Origin: Pararhizobium gei | GTDB taxonomy: Bacteria; Pseudomonadota; Alphaproteobacteria; Rhizobiales; Rhizobiaceae | Length of the DNA stretch: 64,000 nt | NCBI RefSeq assembly: GCF_029223885.1 | Contig: NZ_CP119409.1 | Location: 708,001-772,000, forward strand | Reading direction: 5' to 3' | Part shown: in pieces, positions 51,691-61,719 of the stretch | Layout of the letters: every line of letters starts with the position of its first letter | Position numbering within the stretch: the stretch's first letter is position 1 | The notes under the pieces: model-generated | What the model saw: only the letters and a program-made list of their open reading frames with translations | What the model was told of the DNA's origin: nothing | Database searches by the model: none | Made by a program: the position numbers and the translations under genes

Positions 51691-52743
51691 ATGAGCCCAC
51701 AGCCGGTCACCGAATTGACGATCCGCCGCCCTGATGACTGGCACCTGCATCTGCGCGATGGCGAGATGCTGAAAGGTGTGATCGGCGATACCAGCCGCCA
51801 TTTCGCCCGCGCCATCATCATGCCCAATCTCGTTCCGCCGGTGGTGACGACAGCCGAAGCGACGGCCTATCGCGAGCGCATCATGGCTGCCCTTCCGGCC
51901 GGTGATCGTTTCGAGCCGCTGATGACGCTCTATCTCACCGAGGGCACCAACCCCGACGATGTCGAGCAAGGCCATGCCAGCGGGTTGATCAAGGCCGTCA
52001 AGCTCTATCCGGCCGGCGCCACGACCAATTCCCACGGCGGCGTGCGTAATTTCGAAAATGCCATGCCGGTGCTGGAGCGCATGGCGAAGATTGGCCTGCC
52101 GCTCTGCGTGCATGGCGAGGTGACGACGCCGGAGGTCGATATTTTCGACCGCGAGGCGGTGTTCATCGAGACCGTTCTTGACCCGCTGCGCAAGCGCCTG
52201 CCGGAGCTCAAGGTGACAATGGAGCATGTCACCACTAAGGACGGCATCGACTATATCAAGGCGTCGAAAGCCAATCTCGCCGGGTCGATCACCACCCATC
52301 ATCTGATCATCAACCGCAACGCAATCCTCGTTGGTGGCATCAAGCCGCATTATTACTGCCTGCCGGTCGCCAAGCGCGAGCTGCACCGTCTTGCACTGCG
52401 TGCCGCCGCCACCTCCGGCGACAGCAGGTTCTTCCTCGGCACAGATTCAGCCCCGCATGTCGATCCGCTCAAGGAATGCGCCTGCGGTTGCGCCGGCATC
52501 TATACCTCGATCAACACGATGAACTGCCTTGCCCATGTGTTCGAGCAGGAGGCCGCGCTCGACAGGCTCGAAGCCTTCGCATCGCTCAACGGCCCGGCCT
52601 GGTACGGCCTGCCGGTCAACGAGGAAACGATCACATTGCGCAAGGCAGCCGAGCCCGTGACCTTCCCCGACAAGATCGAGACCGGCGCCGGTCCCGTCAC
52701 CGTCTTCGACCCGATGTTCCCGCTGCACTGGGGTGTTTTCTGA
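51691..52743 (+). CDS. pyrC: Dihydroorotase
   Basis: Cyclises N-carbamoyl-aspartate to dihydroorotate in pyrimidine synthesis. The protein of 350 residues is a type II (PyrC) enzyme: zinc ligands in [10 protein letters not shown], the carboxylated lysine in [11 protein letters not shown], histidines in LCVHGE and MEHVTT, and catalytic Asp in [12 protein letters not shown] lies 8 bp before the ATG. It is not in an operon with other pyr genes, but pyrE lies 1.7 kb downstream on the same strand. Confidence 0.96.
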   Translation: MSPQPVTELTIRRPDDWHLHLRDGEMLKGVIGDTSRHFARAIIMPNLVPPVVTTAEATAYRERIMAALPAGDRFEPLMTLYLTEGTNPDDVEQGHASGLIKAVKLYPAGATTNSHGGVRNFENAMPVLERMAKIGLPLCVHGEVTTPEVDIFDREAVFIETVLDPLRKRLPELKVTMEHVTTKDGIDYIKASKANLAGSITTHHLIINRNAILVGGIKPHYYCLPVAKRELHRLALRAAATSGDSRFFLGTDSAPHVDPLKECACGCAGIYTSINTMNCLAHVFEQEAALDRLEAFASLNGPAWYGLPVNEETITLRKAAEPVTFPDKIETGAGPVTVFDPMFPLHWGVF

Positions 52744-52834
52744 GGTTCAAATCCAATCCCCAAAGGTCCATCGCCTTCTCGAAATCTCGGCGCCTAAGGG
52801 TGCACTTAGTAATTTCTCCTATTGGAGCGGATGA

Positions 52835-53191
52835 ATGTCATTCACGCAGGCAGTACGTAGCGCCTTTGGCAACTATGCAACTTTTTCCGGTCGCGCTTCC
52901 CGTTCCGCCTTCTGGTGGTTCCAGTTGTTCTGCATATTAACAATACCGCTGCCGCTGTTCATCGATTTGACTTGGTTTTCAGGGCTTCCAGTTTTTCAAG
53001 CCATATTCGAGTTGCCGCTGGTGGTGCCCGCACTTGCTCTCAGTGTGCGGCGCTTGCATGACATCGATCGCTCTGGCTGGTGGCTGCTATTGGTCTTGAT
53101 CCCAATTTTGGGCTGGATCCCGTTGTTTTATTTCACTATCCAGCCCAGTCAGGAAAGCAGCAATCGCTTTGGCTCTTCGCCGATCGCGTAA
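52835..53191 (+). CDS. DUF805 family membrane protein (second copy)
   Basis: A 118-residue membrane protein of the DUF805 family with FSGRASRSAFWWFQLF, then three or four helices and the conserved SVRRLHDIDRSGWWLL motif. Overall similarity to the DUF805 protein near 12 kb is limited to the family motifs, so it is not a recent duplicate. The function is unknown. GGAGCGG lies before the ATG. The 213 bp after its stop hold no supported gene. Confidence 0.85.
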   Translation: MSFTQAVRSAFGNYATFSGRASRSAFWWFQLFCILTIPLPLFIDLTWFSGLPVFQAIFELPLVVPALALSVRRLHDIDRSGWWLLLVLIPILGWIPLFYFTIQPSQESSNRFGSSPIA

Positions 53192-53404
53192 TCCAAGGCG
53201 TCGATCCGCCGCTTGATCGCCGACGGCATTTCCCTTAATCATGGAACTGGCCGGATGTGGCCAGCCGTCCCGCAGCGCGATAGCGCCCATGGTGAATACA
53301 TCCTCGACAAACCAGTCTCATCCTTGGCCATTTGGCGGCGGGGACGAACGGGTCAGCAAAGCGGGCACTGATCGTCCTGTTCGTCGCCATCCGGAGGATG
53401 AACA

Positions 53405-53971
53405 ATGCGCGATTTTCGCGATGCCAAGCTCATGGCAAAAGTGCTGAAACAGGCCTTTGCCGAGCGCAATACGACAATTTCCCACAGCGAAGCCCTTGAA
53501 ATCGTTGCCGACCAGTTCGGCTGCGAACAGTGGAATATTCTCTCGGCCCGCATTGATGTGGCTGGGAACCCGACCAAAAAGCCGGATAGCCCGGTCGGCA
53601 TCCTGCCGCCGATTCCGATCTTCCGCATCTTCGACGTCGACAAGGCGATGGAATTCTATTGCGGCTTTCTCGGCTTCACACTCGACTGGGAACACCGCTT
53701 CGGCGATAATTTCCCGCTCTATTGCCAGGTTTCCCGCGAGGGCATGATCCTGCATCTCAGCGAACATGCAGGCGACGCCAGCCCCGGCGCCCGTGTCTTC
53801 GTAAGGATTGCCGACGCCATTGGCTTGCAGGCGGAACTGGCTGCCAAGGATTATCGCTACATGAAGCCCGGCGTGAACAAGGCGCCTTGGGGTCTCGAGG
53901 TCGCCGTGACCGATCCGTTCAGCAACCGCATCACCTTCTGCCAGCAGCAGGGGGAAAACCAGACGGATTGA
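53405..53971 (+). CDS. Glyoxalase/bleomycin-resistance-fold protein
   Basis: A 188-residue protein. Residues about 65-180 form a vicinal-oxygen-chelate domain of the bleomycin-resistance type (IPIFRIFDVDKAMEFYCGFLGF, FPLYCQVSREGMILHLSEH, WGLEVAVTDPFSNRITFCQ). A helical N-terminal extension of about 60 residues (DAKLMAKVLKQAFAERN, HSEALEIVADQFGCEQWN) is characteristic of a glyoxalase-superfamily subgroup. Substrate and metal use are unknown; drug or electrophile binding is possible. GGAGG is about 9 bp before the ATG. Confidence 0.87.
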   Translation: MRDFRDAKLMAKVLKQAFAERNTTISHSEALEIVADQFGCEQWNILSARIDVAGNPTKKPDSPVGILPPIPIFRIFDVDKAMEFYCGFLGFTLDWEHRFGDNFPLYCQVSREGMILHLSEHAGDASPGARVFVRIADAIGLQAELAAKDYRYMKPGVNKAPWGLEVAVTDPFSNRITFCQQQGENQTD

Positions 53972-53978
53972 AGCCAAG

Positions 53979-54007
53979 CCCTCTTCTCCCTGCCAGGGAG
54001 AAGAGGG
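53979..54007. repeat. Near-perfect 29-bp palindrome
   Basis: Fourteen-bp arms CCCTCTTCTCCCTG and CAGGGAGAAGAGGG are separated by a single C, directly after the glyoxalase-fold gene. The flanking GTCGAAGGGCAGATGAGGGG resembles a common dispersed alphaproteobacterial intergenic repeat. It may act as a terminator or mRNA 3' end. Confidence 0.6.
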
Positions 54008-54095
54008 TCGAAGGGCAGATGAGGGGGAGGGCGTTCGGCGCGTTCGATGTTCCCGCTATTCTGGCACGTGGTTTTAAGCGCAGACGAACGGCGCT

Positions 54096-54254
54096 CTAAG
54101 GCGTCGCGCCGCTCAGAAGCTGCGGCCAAAGGCCGGTCACGCCGATAAAGATCAGATAGATGGCGATGACGTAATTGAGCAGTCGCGGCATGACCAGGAT
54201 CAGAATTCCGGCAAGCAGGGCGACCAGCGGCTGTATAGCGAAAAAAGTCGGCAT
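54096..54254 (-). CDS. DUF3096 family small membrane protein
   Basis: A 52-residue protein made almost entirely of two hydrophobic helices (about 5-22 and 26-44), with the family pattern QPLVALLAGILILVMPRLLN and YLIFIGVTGLWP. DUF3096 proteins are about this size and of unknown function. AGGGA lies 8 bp before the ATG. It is on the strand opposite to its neighbours, between the glyoxalase-fold gene and pyrE, so it should have its own promoter within the 206-bp gap before pyrE. Confidence 0.8.
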   Translation of the reverse strand: MPTFFAIQPLVALLAGILILVMPRLLNYVIAIYLIFIGVTGLWPQLLSGATP

Positions 54255-54460
54255 GGATGTCCCTTTTGGGTTTACGCTGCGGTGTCGGTTTCCGTCCTGG
54301 CGACAGGGCTCAATGTCGCTCGAGGATGGTCCCCGGTTAAAATTCTGTCCACTTGCGCCATTTCCCGGGCGCCTGAATAATTTGTCGCTGCCGCGCTGGC
54401 CAGTCGGCCCCCTTGCTGCTATTGGCGGCTCTCGGATGCCGTAACGCGACAGGAGCCGAA

Positions 54461-55159
54461 ATGATCCAGATCCCTTTTACAGAACCCGCCGTCATGGCCG
54501 AATTGACAGCCAAGATGCTCTGGGAAATTAAAGCGGTGCATTTCAGCGCGGACAAGCCCTACAAGCTGGCATCGGGCATGGCGAGCCCGGTTTATATCGA
54601 TTGCCGCAAGCTGATTTCCTATCCGCGCATCCGCTCGGCCGTGATGGATTTTGCCGCCGCAACCGTACTGCGCGAGGCAGGGTTCGAGCAGTTCGACGTG
54701 ATTGCCGGGGGCGAGACGGCGGGCATTCCCTTTGCCGCCATGCTGGCCGAGCGGCTGGCCCTGCCGATGATCTATGTGCGCAAGGCTCCCAAGGGCCATG
54801 GCCGCAACGCGCAGATCGAGGGCCACATGCAGGAAGGCGCCCGCGTGCTGGTGATCGAGGACCTGACGACGGCTGGCGGTTCGATGTTCAAGTTCATCGA
54901 TGCGATCCGCGCCGCCGGCGGCCTGGTCGATCATGGCATCGCATTGTTCTACTACGACATCTTTCCGGAAGCGCGCGGACAGATGAAGGACAAGGGTGTC
55001 ACGCTCATGAATATCGCTACCTGGCGTGATGTTCTGGCGGTGGCGAAAGAGCGGAAACTGTTCGATGAAAAGACGCTGTCCGAGGTCGAGGCCTTCCTCA
55101 ATGCGCCGCTCGAATGGTCCGGCCGCAATGGCGGCGTCAGCGCTCTCGCCAGTTCCTGA
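54461..55159 (+). CDS. pyrE: Orotate phosphoribosyltransferase
   Basis: Joins orotate to PRPP to form orotidine 5'-phosphate. The PRPP-binding motif [13 protein letters not shown] (about 127-139) and the [17 protein letters not shown] and VRKAPKGHG segments are typical. At 232 residues it has the longer alphaproteobacterial form. AGGAG lies 6 bp before the ATG; upstream in-frame sequence is not conserved. The fructokinase gene follows after 86 bp on the same strand, a pairing common in rhizobia. Confidence 0.96.
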   Translation: MIQIPFTEPAVMAELTAKMLWEIKAVHFSADKPYKLASGMASPVYIDCRKLISYPRIRSAVMDFAAATVLREAGFEQFDVIAGGETAGIPFAAMLAERLALPMIYVRKAPKGHGRNAQIEGHMQEGARVLVIEDLTTAGGSMFKFIDAIRAAGGLVDHGIALFYYDIFPEARGQMKDKGVTLMNIATWRDVLAVAKERKLFDEKTLSEVEAFLNAPLEWSGRNGGVSALASS

Positions 55160-55245
55160 AAGCCCGCATGAAAACGGCGCTGGAAATTCTGTCGCACTTT
55201 GTTTAAATCGATTGAAATAAAGTCTTTGAAGGGGAGAGAGCCGTC

Positions 55246-56172
55246 ATGATCATCTGCTGTGGGGAAGCCCTGATCGACATGCTGCCGCGTCAGACGACAT
55301 CAGGCGAAACGGCGTTCTCGCCCTATGCCGGCGGCGCCATCTTCAACACCGCAATTGCGCTTGGGCGGCTCGGCATACCCACAGGTTTCTTCACCGGCCT
55401 GTCGGACGATATGTTCGGGGATGTTCTGCGCGAAACGCTGAAATCCAGCAATGTCGATTTCGCCCCCTGCGCCACCTTGTCGCTGCACACCACGCTCGCC
55501 TTCGTCAAGCTGGTCAACGGCTCGGCGACATATGCCTTCTTCGACGAGAACACGGCGGGCCGGATGATCACCCAGAAGGACCTGCCGGCGCTCGGAGATT
55601 TCTGCGAGGCGCTGCATTTCGGCGCCATCAGCCTGATTCCAGAACCGTGCGGCTCGACTTACGAAGCATTGATGACCCGCGAATATGAAAAGCGCGTGAT
55701 CTCCTTCGACCCCAATATCCGCCCCGGCTTCATCAAGGACGCGGCATCCCACAAAGCACGCATGCTGCGCATGGCCGCTATGTCAGATATCGTCAAGTTC
55801 TCCGATGAGGATCTCGACTGGTTCGGCGAGGAGGGCACGCATGAGGAACTGGTGGCCAAGTGGCTGCAGCGCGGCCCCAAACTCGTCGTCATCACCAAGG
55901 GTGCCGACGGCGCCGATGGCTATACCAGCCGCGGCAAAGTCTCCGTGCCGGGCGAGAAGGTGACTGTCGTAGACACGGTCGGTGCCGGCGACACGTTCGA
56001 CGCGGGCATCCTGGCTTCGCTGAAGCGCAGCAATCTCCTGACCAAGGAGGCCGTCGCCACGCTCAGCGAAGACGCGGTTCGCGATGCGCTTGCGCTCGGC
56101 GCCAAAGCCGCTTCCGTCACCGTCTCCCGGGCAGGGGCCAATCCGCCCTGGAGCTATGAAATCGGACTTTGA
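55246..56172 (+). CDS. frk: PfkB-family fructokinase
   Basis: Phosphorylates fructose to fructose 6-phosphate in the cytosol. The ribokinase/PfkB fold is complete in 308 residues: N-terminal CCGEALIDMLP, the GGAIFNTAIALGRLG sugar-binding segment, and the C-terminal signature DTVGAGDTFDAGI with catalytic Asp. GGGGAGAGAG precedes the ATG. With the frc importer upstream and pgi nearby it completes a likely fructose route. Other ketose or 2-keto sugar substrates cannot be excluded. Confidence 0.93.
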   Translation: MIICCGEALIDMLPRQTTSGETAFSPYAGGAIFNTAIALGRLGIPTGFFTGLSDDMFGDVLRETLKSSNVDFAPCATLSLHTTLAFVKLVNGSATYAFFDENTAGRMITQKDLPALGDFCEALHFGAISLIPEPCGSTYEALMTREYEKRVISFDPNIRPGFIKDAASHKARMLRMAAMSDIVKFSDEDLDWFGEEGTHEELVAKWLQRGPKLVVITKGADGADGYTSRGKVSVPGEKVTVVDTVGAGDTFDAGILASLKRSNLLTKEAVATLSEDAVRDALALGAKAASVTVSRAGANPPWSYEIGL

Positions 56173-56310
56173 GCGACCGCCGTTGCCTATGAAATTGCCG
56201 TGGCCGGCGTCTTCCCGCGTGCCTTCGCCATTTACGATGCCCGGAATTTAAGGTAGGGGCCGCGGCTCATGCCGTCACCGGCACCGCAACCCCCTGGATT
56301 TTGCGCACAG

Positions 56311-57933
56311 ATGATCCGTATCGACAATATCAGCAAGCAGAACAGCCATCGGCTGCTCTTTATCGAGGCCTCCGCAGCGCTCAACAGGGGCGAGAAGATC
56401 GGCCTCGTCGGACCCAACGGCGCCGGAAAGACGACGCTTTTCCGGATGATCACGGGTGAGGAAACGCCGGACGAAGGCCAGGTTTCCGCTGACAAGGGAA
56501 TGACCATCGGCTATTTCAACCAGGATGTCGGCGAGATGGAAGGCCGCAGTGCCGTTGCCGAGGTTATGGATGGTGCCGGCCCGGTCAGCGTCGTCGCCGC
56601 CGAATTGCATGAGCTTGAAGCCGCTATGTCCGATCCCGACCGCATGGACGAGATGGACGCGATCATCGAACGCTACGGCGAGGTCCAGGCTCGCTACGAG
56701 GAACTGGATGGTTATGCCCTGGAAGGCAGGGCGCGCGAGGTGCTGGCGGGCCTGAGCTTCAGCCAGGAGATGATGGACGGCGATGTCGGCAAGCTGTCCG
56801 GCGGCTGGAAGATGCGCGTCGCGCTCGCCCGAATCCTGCTGATGCGGCCCGATGCCATGCTGCTGGACGAGCCGAGCAACCATCTTGATCTGGAAAGCCT
56901 GATCTGGCTTGAGGAGTTTCTACAGGGCTATGATGGCGCTTTGCTGATGACCTCGCATGACCGCGAGTTCATGAACCGCATCGTCACCAAGATCATCGAG
57001 ATCGACGGCGGGTCGCTGACCACCTATTCCGGCGACTATGCCTTTTACGAGCAACAGCGGGCGCTGGCCGAAAAGCACCAGCAGTCGCAGTTCGAGCGGC
57101 AGCAGGCAATGCTGGCCAAGGAAATCAAGTTCATCGAGCGCTTTAAGGCGCGCGCCTCGCATGCCTCGCAGGTCCAGAGCCGCGTCAAGAAATTGGAGAA
57201 GATCGACCGCGTCGAGCCGCCGAAGCGCCGCCAGACCGTCGCCTTCGAGTTCCAGCCTGCACCGCGCTCGGGCGAAGACGTGATCAACCTGAAGAACGTC
57301 TATAAAAGCTATGGCAGCCGCAGCATCTATGAAGGCCTCGACTTCATGGTCCGGCGCCGGGAGCGCTGGTGCATCATGGGCATCAATGGCGCCGGCAAAT
57401 CGACGTTGCTGAAACTGGTGACGGGCTCGACCGACCCGGACAAGGGCAGCGTCGCCCTCGGCGCCAGCGTCAAGTTGGGCTATTTTGCCCAGCACGCCAT
57501 GGATCTGCTGGATGGCGAGCGCACCGTCTTCGAAACACTGGAACATGAATTTCCCCGGGCAGGCCAGGGGCCGTTACGCTCGCTTGCCGGCTGCTTCGGC
57601 TTTTCCGGCGACGACGTGGAAAAGAGATGCCGGGTCCTCTCAGGCGGGGAAAAGGCGCGGCTGGTCATGGCGATAATGCTGTTCGATCCACCCAATCTGC
57701 TCGTCCTCGACGAGCCGACCAACCATCTGGATCTCGACACCAAGGAGATGCTGATCAAGGCCCTGTCGGAGTACGAAGGCACGATGCTCTTCGTCTCCCA
57801 TGACCGGCATTTTCTCGCGGCACTCTCCAACCGCGTCCTGGAGCTGACGCCGGACGGCATTCATCAGTATGGCGGCGGCTATACGGAATATGTCGCGCGC
57901 ACCGGCCAGGAAGCCCCTGGCCTGCGCAGCTGA
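56311..57933 (+). CDS. ABC-F family ATP-binding protein
   Basis: A soluble 540-residue protein with two ABC ATPase domains and no membrane part. Domain 1 has Walker A GPNGAGKTT, signature KLSGGWKMRVALAR and LLDEPSNHLD. A charged helical linker (about 245-310) follows, and domain 2 has GINGAGKST, VLSGGEKARLV and VLDEPTNHLD. ABC-F proteins act on the ribosome, resolving stalls or giving antibiotic protection; this one resembles the general Uup/YheS-type housekeeping group. The start is uncertain: an in-frame ATG 42 bp earlier has a GGGG sequence before it. Confidence 0.94.
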   Translation: MIRIDNISKQNSHRLLFIEASAALNRGEKIGLVGPNGAGKTTLFRMITGEETPDEGQVSADKGMTIGYFNQDVGEMEGRSAVAEVMDGAGPVSVVAAELHELEAAMSDPDRMDEMDAIIERYGEVQARYEELDGYALEGRAREVLAGLSFSQEMMDGDVGKLSGGWKMRVALARILLMRPDAMLLDEPSNHLDLESLIWLEEFLQGYDGALLMTSHDREFMNRIVTKIIEIDGGSLTTYSGDYAFYEQQRALAEKHQQSQFERQQAMLAKEIKFIERFKARASHASQVQSRVKKLEKIDRVEPPKRRQTVAFEFQPAPRSGEDVINLKNVYKSYGSRSIYEGLDFMVRRRERWCIMGINGAGKSTLLKLVTGSTDPDKGSVALGASVKLGYFAQHAMDLLDGERTVFETLEHEFPRAGQGPLRSLAGCFGFSGDDVEKRCRVLSGGEKARLVMAIMLFDPPNLLVLDEPTNHLDLDTKEMLIKALSEYEGTMLFVSHDRHFLAALSNRVLELTPDGIHQYGGGYTEYVARTGQEAPGLRS

Positions 57934-57993
57934 TCGTTTCCACCAGGAGGGTGGTTTGGGGGCAGTGCGGGATGCCTCAGACGAGCCGTGAGT

Positions 57994-59619
57994 TCATTCG
58001 GCCGCTTTCAGCAGGGCAGCCACCAGCCCGGCGGTCGAGCTGTCATGGCCTTCGGCGCTTTCCTTGCCTTCGACAACAGGCAGGAGACCGGTCGCGAGTT
58101 CCTTGCCCAGTTCCACGCCCCACTGGTCGAAGGAGTTGATGTTGAACAGAGCGCCCTCGACAAAGACGCGGTGCTCGTAGATCGCGACCAGGCGGCCGAA
58201 GGTGAACGGCGTCATCCGGTCGTAGACGAAGGTCAGGGACGGCCGGTTGCCGGTAAACACGCGGTGCGGCGCGATGCGGTCGATGAAGGAGGCATCCTGG
58301 CCCTTCGCGGCCATCTGCGCCTTCGCTTCTTCCAGCGTTCTGCCCTTCATCAGTGCTTCCGATTGCGCCAGGCAGTTGGCGATCAGCAACTGGTGCTGGT
58401 GGCGCAGCTCCGGCTCATGGCCGTTGGCAGCGATCATGAATTCGGCGGGGATAACGCTCGTCCCCTGATGGATCAGCTGGTAAAAGGCGTGTTGCCCGTT
58501 GGTTCCGGGCTCACCCCAGACCACCGGGCCGGAATTGCCTTCGACCGGCGTCCCGTCGAGTGTTACGCCCTTGCCGTTGGATTCCATGTCCAACTGCTGA
58601 AGATAGGCCGGGAAACGCGAAAGGCGTTGATCATAGGGCAGGATGGCGCGCGTGGCATAGCCGAGCACGTTGCGATGATAGTAGCCGATGAGGCCGAGCA
58701 GCATCGGGATGTTTTCACGCAAGGGGGCCGTGCGGAAATGGTTGTCGATCGAATGCGCGCCTGCCAGGAACTCTTCGAATTTTTCCTTGCCGATGGCGAT
58801 CATCAGCGGCAGGCCGATGGCCGACCAGATCGAGTAGCGACCGCCGACCCAATCCCAGAAGCCAAAGATCCGGTCGCTTTCGATGCCAAAGGCGGCCACC
58901 TTGTCCAGCGCGGTGGAGACGGCGCAGAAGTGGTGGGGCACGGCAGGTTCGCCGAGCTTGCCGGCGATGAAGGCGCGAGCAGTCGCTGCATTGGTCATCG
59001 TCTCAATCGTGGTGAAGGTTTTCGAGGCGACGATGAACAGCGAGGTCTCGGCATTGAGCAGTTTCAGCGTGTCGGCGATATGGGCGCCGTCGATGTTGGA
59101 AACGAAATGCAGCCGCGGGCCGTCATGCTCGGGCGCCAGCGCCAGCGTCGCCATCACCGGTCCAAGGTCCGAGCCACCAATGCCGATATTGACGACATCC
59201 GTGATCTTCTTGCCGGTCGCCCCGGTCAGCGTGCCGGCCCGGATTGCCTCGGAGAAAACGCCCATCGCGTCCAGCACCGCATCGACATCCGGCATGACGT
59301 CCCTGCCGTCCACAAGCACCGGCGTGTTGGACCGGTTGCGCAGTGCCGTATGCAGCACTGCCCGGCCCTCGGTGATATTGATGATTTCCCCGGCAAACAT
59401 CGCATCGCGCTTTGCCGTCACCCTGCTCGCTTCGGCGATGGCCTCAAGGCCGGTGAGAACCCTTTCGTTGACGGCGCATTTCGAATAATCGAACAGCATG
59501 TCGTCGAGTGTTACGCTGTATTTCGAGAAACGATCGGGATCGCTGGCAAAAGCGGCCCGGAGGTCGGTGGCCTTGGTTTCGGCAACGGTTGACTTCAACT
59601 GTTCGACGAGTGCGGTCAT
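57994..59619 (-). CDS. pgi: Glucose-6-phosphate isomerase
   Basis: Interconverts glucose 6-phosphate and fructose 6-phosphate. The 541-residue protein has both family signatures ([19 protein letters not shown] near 150, and the region [10 protein letters not shown] to [18 protein letters not shown]) and the catalytic Glu in GEPGTNGQH. Most strong signals on the opposite strand here are shadows of this gene. It ends 60 bp from the convergent ABC-F gene and follows fadD on the minus strand with a 121-bp gap. Confidence 0.97.
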   Translation of the reverse strand: MTALVEQLKSTVAETKATDLRAAFASDPDRFSKYSVTLDDMLFDYSKCAVNERVLTGLEAIAEASRVTAKRDAMFAGEIINITEGRAVLHTALRNRSNTPVLVDGRDVMPDVDAVLDAMGVFSEAIRAGTLTGATGKKITDVVNIGIGGSDLGPVMATLALAPEHDGPRLHFVSNIDGAHIADTLKLLNAETSLFIVASKTFTTIETMTNAATARAFIAGKLGEPAVPHHFCAVSTALDKVAAFGIESDRIFGFWDWVGGRYSIWSAIGLPLMIAIGKEKFEEFLAGAHSIDNHFRTAPLRENIPMLLGLIGYYHRNVLGYATRAILPYDQRLSRFPAYLQQLDMESNGKGVTLDGTPVEGNSGPVVWGEPGTNGQHAFYQLIHQGTSVIPAEFMIAANGHEPELRHQHQLLIANCLAQSEALMKGRTLEEAKAQMAAKGQDASFIDRIAPHRVFTGNRPSLTFVYDRMTPFTFGRLVAIYEHRVFVEGALFNINSFDQWGVELGKELATGLLPVVEGKESAEGHDSSTAGLVAALLKAAE

Positions 59620-59740
59620 GGCAAGGTTCCTTGCATTGCGGAAGGGTTGCGATAGCTAGTCGCTTTGCCCTGCGCAAATCAAGCCCGTCTTGACTGGCAG
59701 CAGCCGGAAAGACCGTGGTTTCAAAGGAAATTACCTGCGC

Positions 59741-61441
59741 CTATCCACGCAAATCCTTGCGCAAAATCTTGCCGACATTGGACTTTGGCAGCTCCGTGCG
59801 GAATTCCACGAATTTGGGTCGTTTGTAATTCGTCAAGTTGGCAGCGCAGTGCGCCTTGACGTCTGCCTCGGTCAGGCTTCCATCCTTTTTCACGACGAAA
59901 AGCTTTACCGCCTCACCGGAATGTGGGTCGGCGACGCCGATCGCTGCGCATTCGAGCACACCTGCATGGGTCATTGCCACCTCCTCGATTTCGTTCGGAA
60001 AGACGTTGAAGCCCGAGACGAGGATCATGTCCTTCTTGCGATCGACGATCTTGATCAGGCCCTCTGCATTCATGAAACCGATATCGCCCGATCGGAAAAA
60101 TCCGTCGGACGAGATCGCGCGCGCCGTCTCTTCAGGGCGCTGCCAATAACCGGCCATCACCTGCGGGCCGCGGATGCAGATCTCACCGATGTCGCCAAGG
60201 GGCAGGCTGTGGCCATCCTCATCGCGAATTTCGACTTCGGTCGAGGGAAGCGGCAGGCCGATCGTGCCGGTGAATTCGGCCCCGTCCAACCTGTTGGCGG
60301 TTGCAACCGGCGACGTTTCGGAAAGGCCATATCCTTCCTTAATGGGGCATCCCGTCATTTTTTCCCAGCGCTCGGCAACCGGACGCTGTACGGCCATGCC
60401 ACCTCCGAAAGTCAAGGCCAGGGACGAAAAATCGAGCTTCTGGAAAGCTTCATTGTTCATCAATGCATTGAACAGCGTGTTGAGGCCGGGAAAGATATTG
60501 ACCTCGTATTTCGCCAGTTCCTTCACGAAAGCCGGAATGTCGCGGGGATTGGGAATGAGAATGTTCTGCCCCCCGGTTCTCAGGCCCATCAGCGCATTCA
60601 CCGTCAACGCGAAAATGTGGTAGAGTGGCAGAGCGCATAGAAAGACCAGCCGGTCGGGCCGTTTCCGATTGAGGAATGCCGATTCCAGCCAAAGCCCCAT
60701 CTGGTCCATGTTCGACATGAGGTTGGAATGGGTCAGCGTCGCCCCCTTGGAAACGCCTGTCGTTCCGCCGGTATACTGCAGAAACGCGACGTCATTGCGC
60801 TTCACGTCGGGCTTGTCGAGCGTTGCGCCGGCGCCCCTCGCAAGGACGGCCTTGAATGACACATGTCCGGGAAGGGACCATTCCGGTACAAGTTTCTTCA
60901 CCTTGCGGACGACGATGTTGACGATCGTGCCCTTAACTCCCAGGAGGTCGCCCATTGTGGCCACGACGATCTGCTTCAGTTCGGTGCGGGCTGCGACCTG
61001 CTCCACGGTATGGGCAAAATTCTCCAGCACGAAAATGGTTTTGGCACCGGCATCTTTGAGCTGATATTCCAATTCTCTCGGTGTGTAGAGCGGGTTGACG
61101 TTGACGACGGTGTAACCGGCCCGCAAAATGCCGAACACGATGACCGGGTTCTGCAGAATGTTCGGCATCATGACTGCGACCCTATCGCCACGGACAAGGC
61201 CCGTCGTCTGGAGCCATGCCCCTATTTTCCGGCTGTAGAACTCGACATCAGCAAAGCTCAGTGTTTTTCCCATGCAGGTAAAGGCAGGGCGCTCGGCATG
61301 GCTGATGCAAGCATGGTCGAAAAGGTCGCCAATCGACTGAAAGGCAAGAGGCGGTATCTCGGCGGGCATTCCCGGAGGATAGGATGCGAGCCAAGGCTTG
61401 GCGCCATCGATACCCGGCCTTTGAATTTCAGTGTCCGACAT
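59741..61441 (-). CDS. fadD: Long-chain-fatty-acid-CoA ligase
   Basis: Activates long-chain fatty acids to acyl-CoA through an acyl-AMP intermediate at the inner membrane. The AMP-binding motif LQYTGGTTGVSKGA (about 218-231), the GYGLSETSP motif and the FACS signature around DGFFRSGDIGFM and IVDRKKDMILVSG are present, with catalytic Lys in KSNVGKILRKDL at the C-terminus. At 566 residues it is a normal FadD. GGGAGAGAC lies directly before the ATG; the frame is open 170 bp further upstream without similarity. A palindrome in the promoter region may bind a fatty-acid regulator. Confidence 0.94.
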   Translation of the reverse strand: MSDTEIQRPGIDGAKPWLASYPPGMPAEIPPLAFQSIGDLFDHACISHAERPAFTCMGKTLSFADVEFYSRKIGAWLQTTGLVRGDRVAVMMPNILQNPVIVFGILRAGYTVVNVNPLYTPRELEYQLKDAGAKTIFVLENFAHTVEQVAARTELKQIVVATMGDLLGVKGTIVNIVVRKVKKLVPEWSLPGHVSFKAVLARGAGATLDKPDVKRNDVAFLQYTGGTTGVSKGATLTHSNLMSNMDQMGLWLESAFLNRKRPDRLVFLCALPLYHIFALTVNALMGLRTGGQNILIPNPRDIPAFVKELAKYEVNIFPGLNTLFNALMNNEAFQKLDFSSLALTFGGGMAVQRPVAERWEKMTGCPIKEGYGLSETSPVATANRLDGAEFTGTIGLPLPSTEVEIRDEDGHSLPLGDIGEICIRGPQVMAGYWQRPEETARAISSDGFFRSGDIGFMNAEGLIKIVDRKKDMILVSGFNVFPNEIEEVAMTHAGVLECAAIGVADPHSGEAVKLFVVKKDGSLTEADVKAHCAANLTNYKRPKFVEFRTELPKSNVGKILRKDLRG

Positions 61442-61627
61442 GTCTCTCTCCCTGGCTGCTGCACACGCGTTGCCGCATAGGGCACAGCGGTCATCTGTGG
61501 AATATTGCAACGATTTCCGGACGCTAGCCGGCTGCTGCCATATCTCGCCGACGACCCTCCCGATCGCCTGCTTCAACAAGATGAGGCTTTTGCACGCGCC
61601 CATCAAGCACATTTCGGCTATATGACT

Positions 61628-61643
61628 TTGACGTTCACGTCAA
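61628..61643. promoter_or_regulatory. Palindromic operator candidate upstream of fadD
   Basis: A perfect 16-bp inverted repeat, TTGACGT-TC-ACGTCAA, about 190 bp upstream of the fadD start. It resembles the ACGT-centred sites of MerR-type (LiuR) and TetR-type regulators of acyl-CoA metabolism in proteobacteria. No regulator gene is adjacent. Confidence 0.55.
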
Positions 61644-61719
61644 TATATACCGATCCGCCCGCCAGCTGGACTCCTTGTACCGAATACAAAAATCAATTCT
61701 TTGCGGCACGGGTGAAACA

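Noticed and set aside
57988..59592. Long open frame (534 codons) on the + strand
   Set aside because: It mirrors pgi almost exactly and has no domain of its own.
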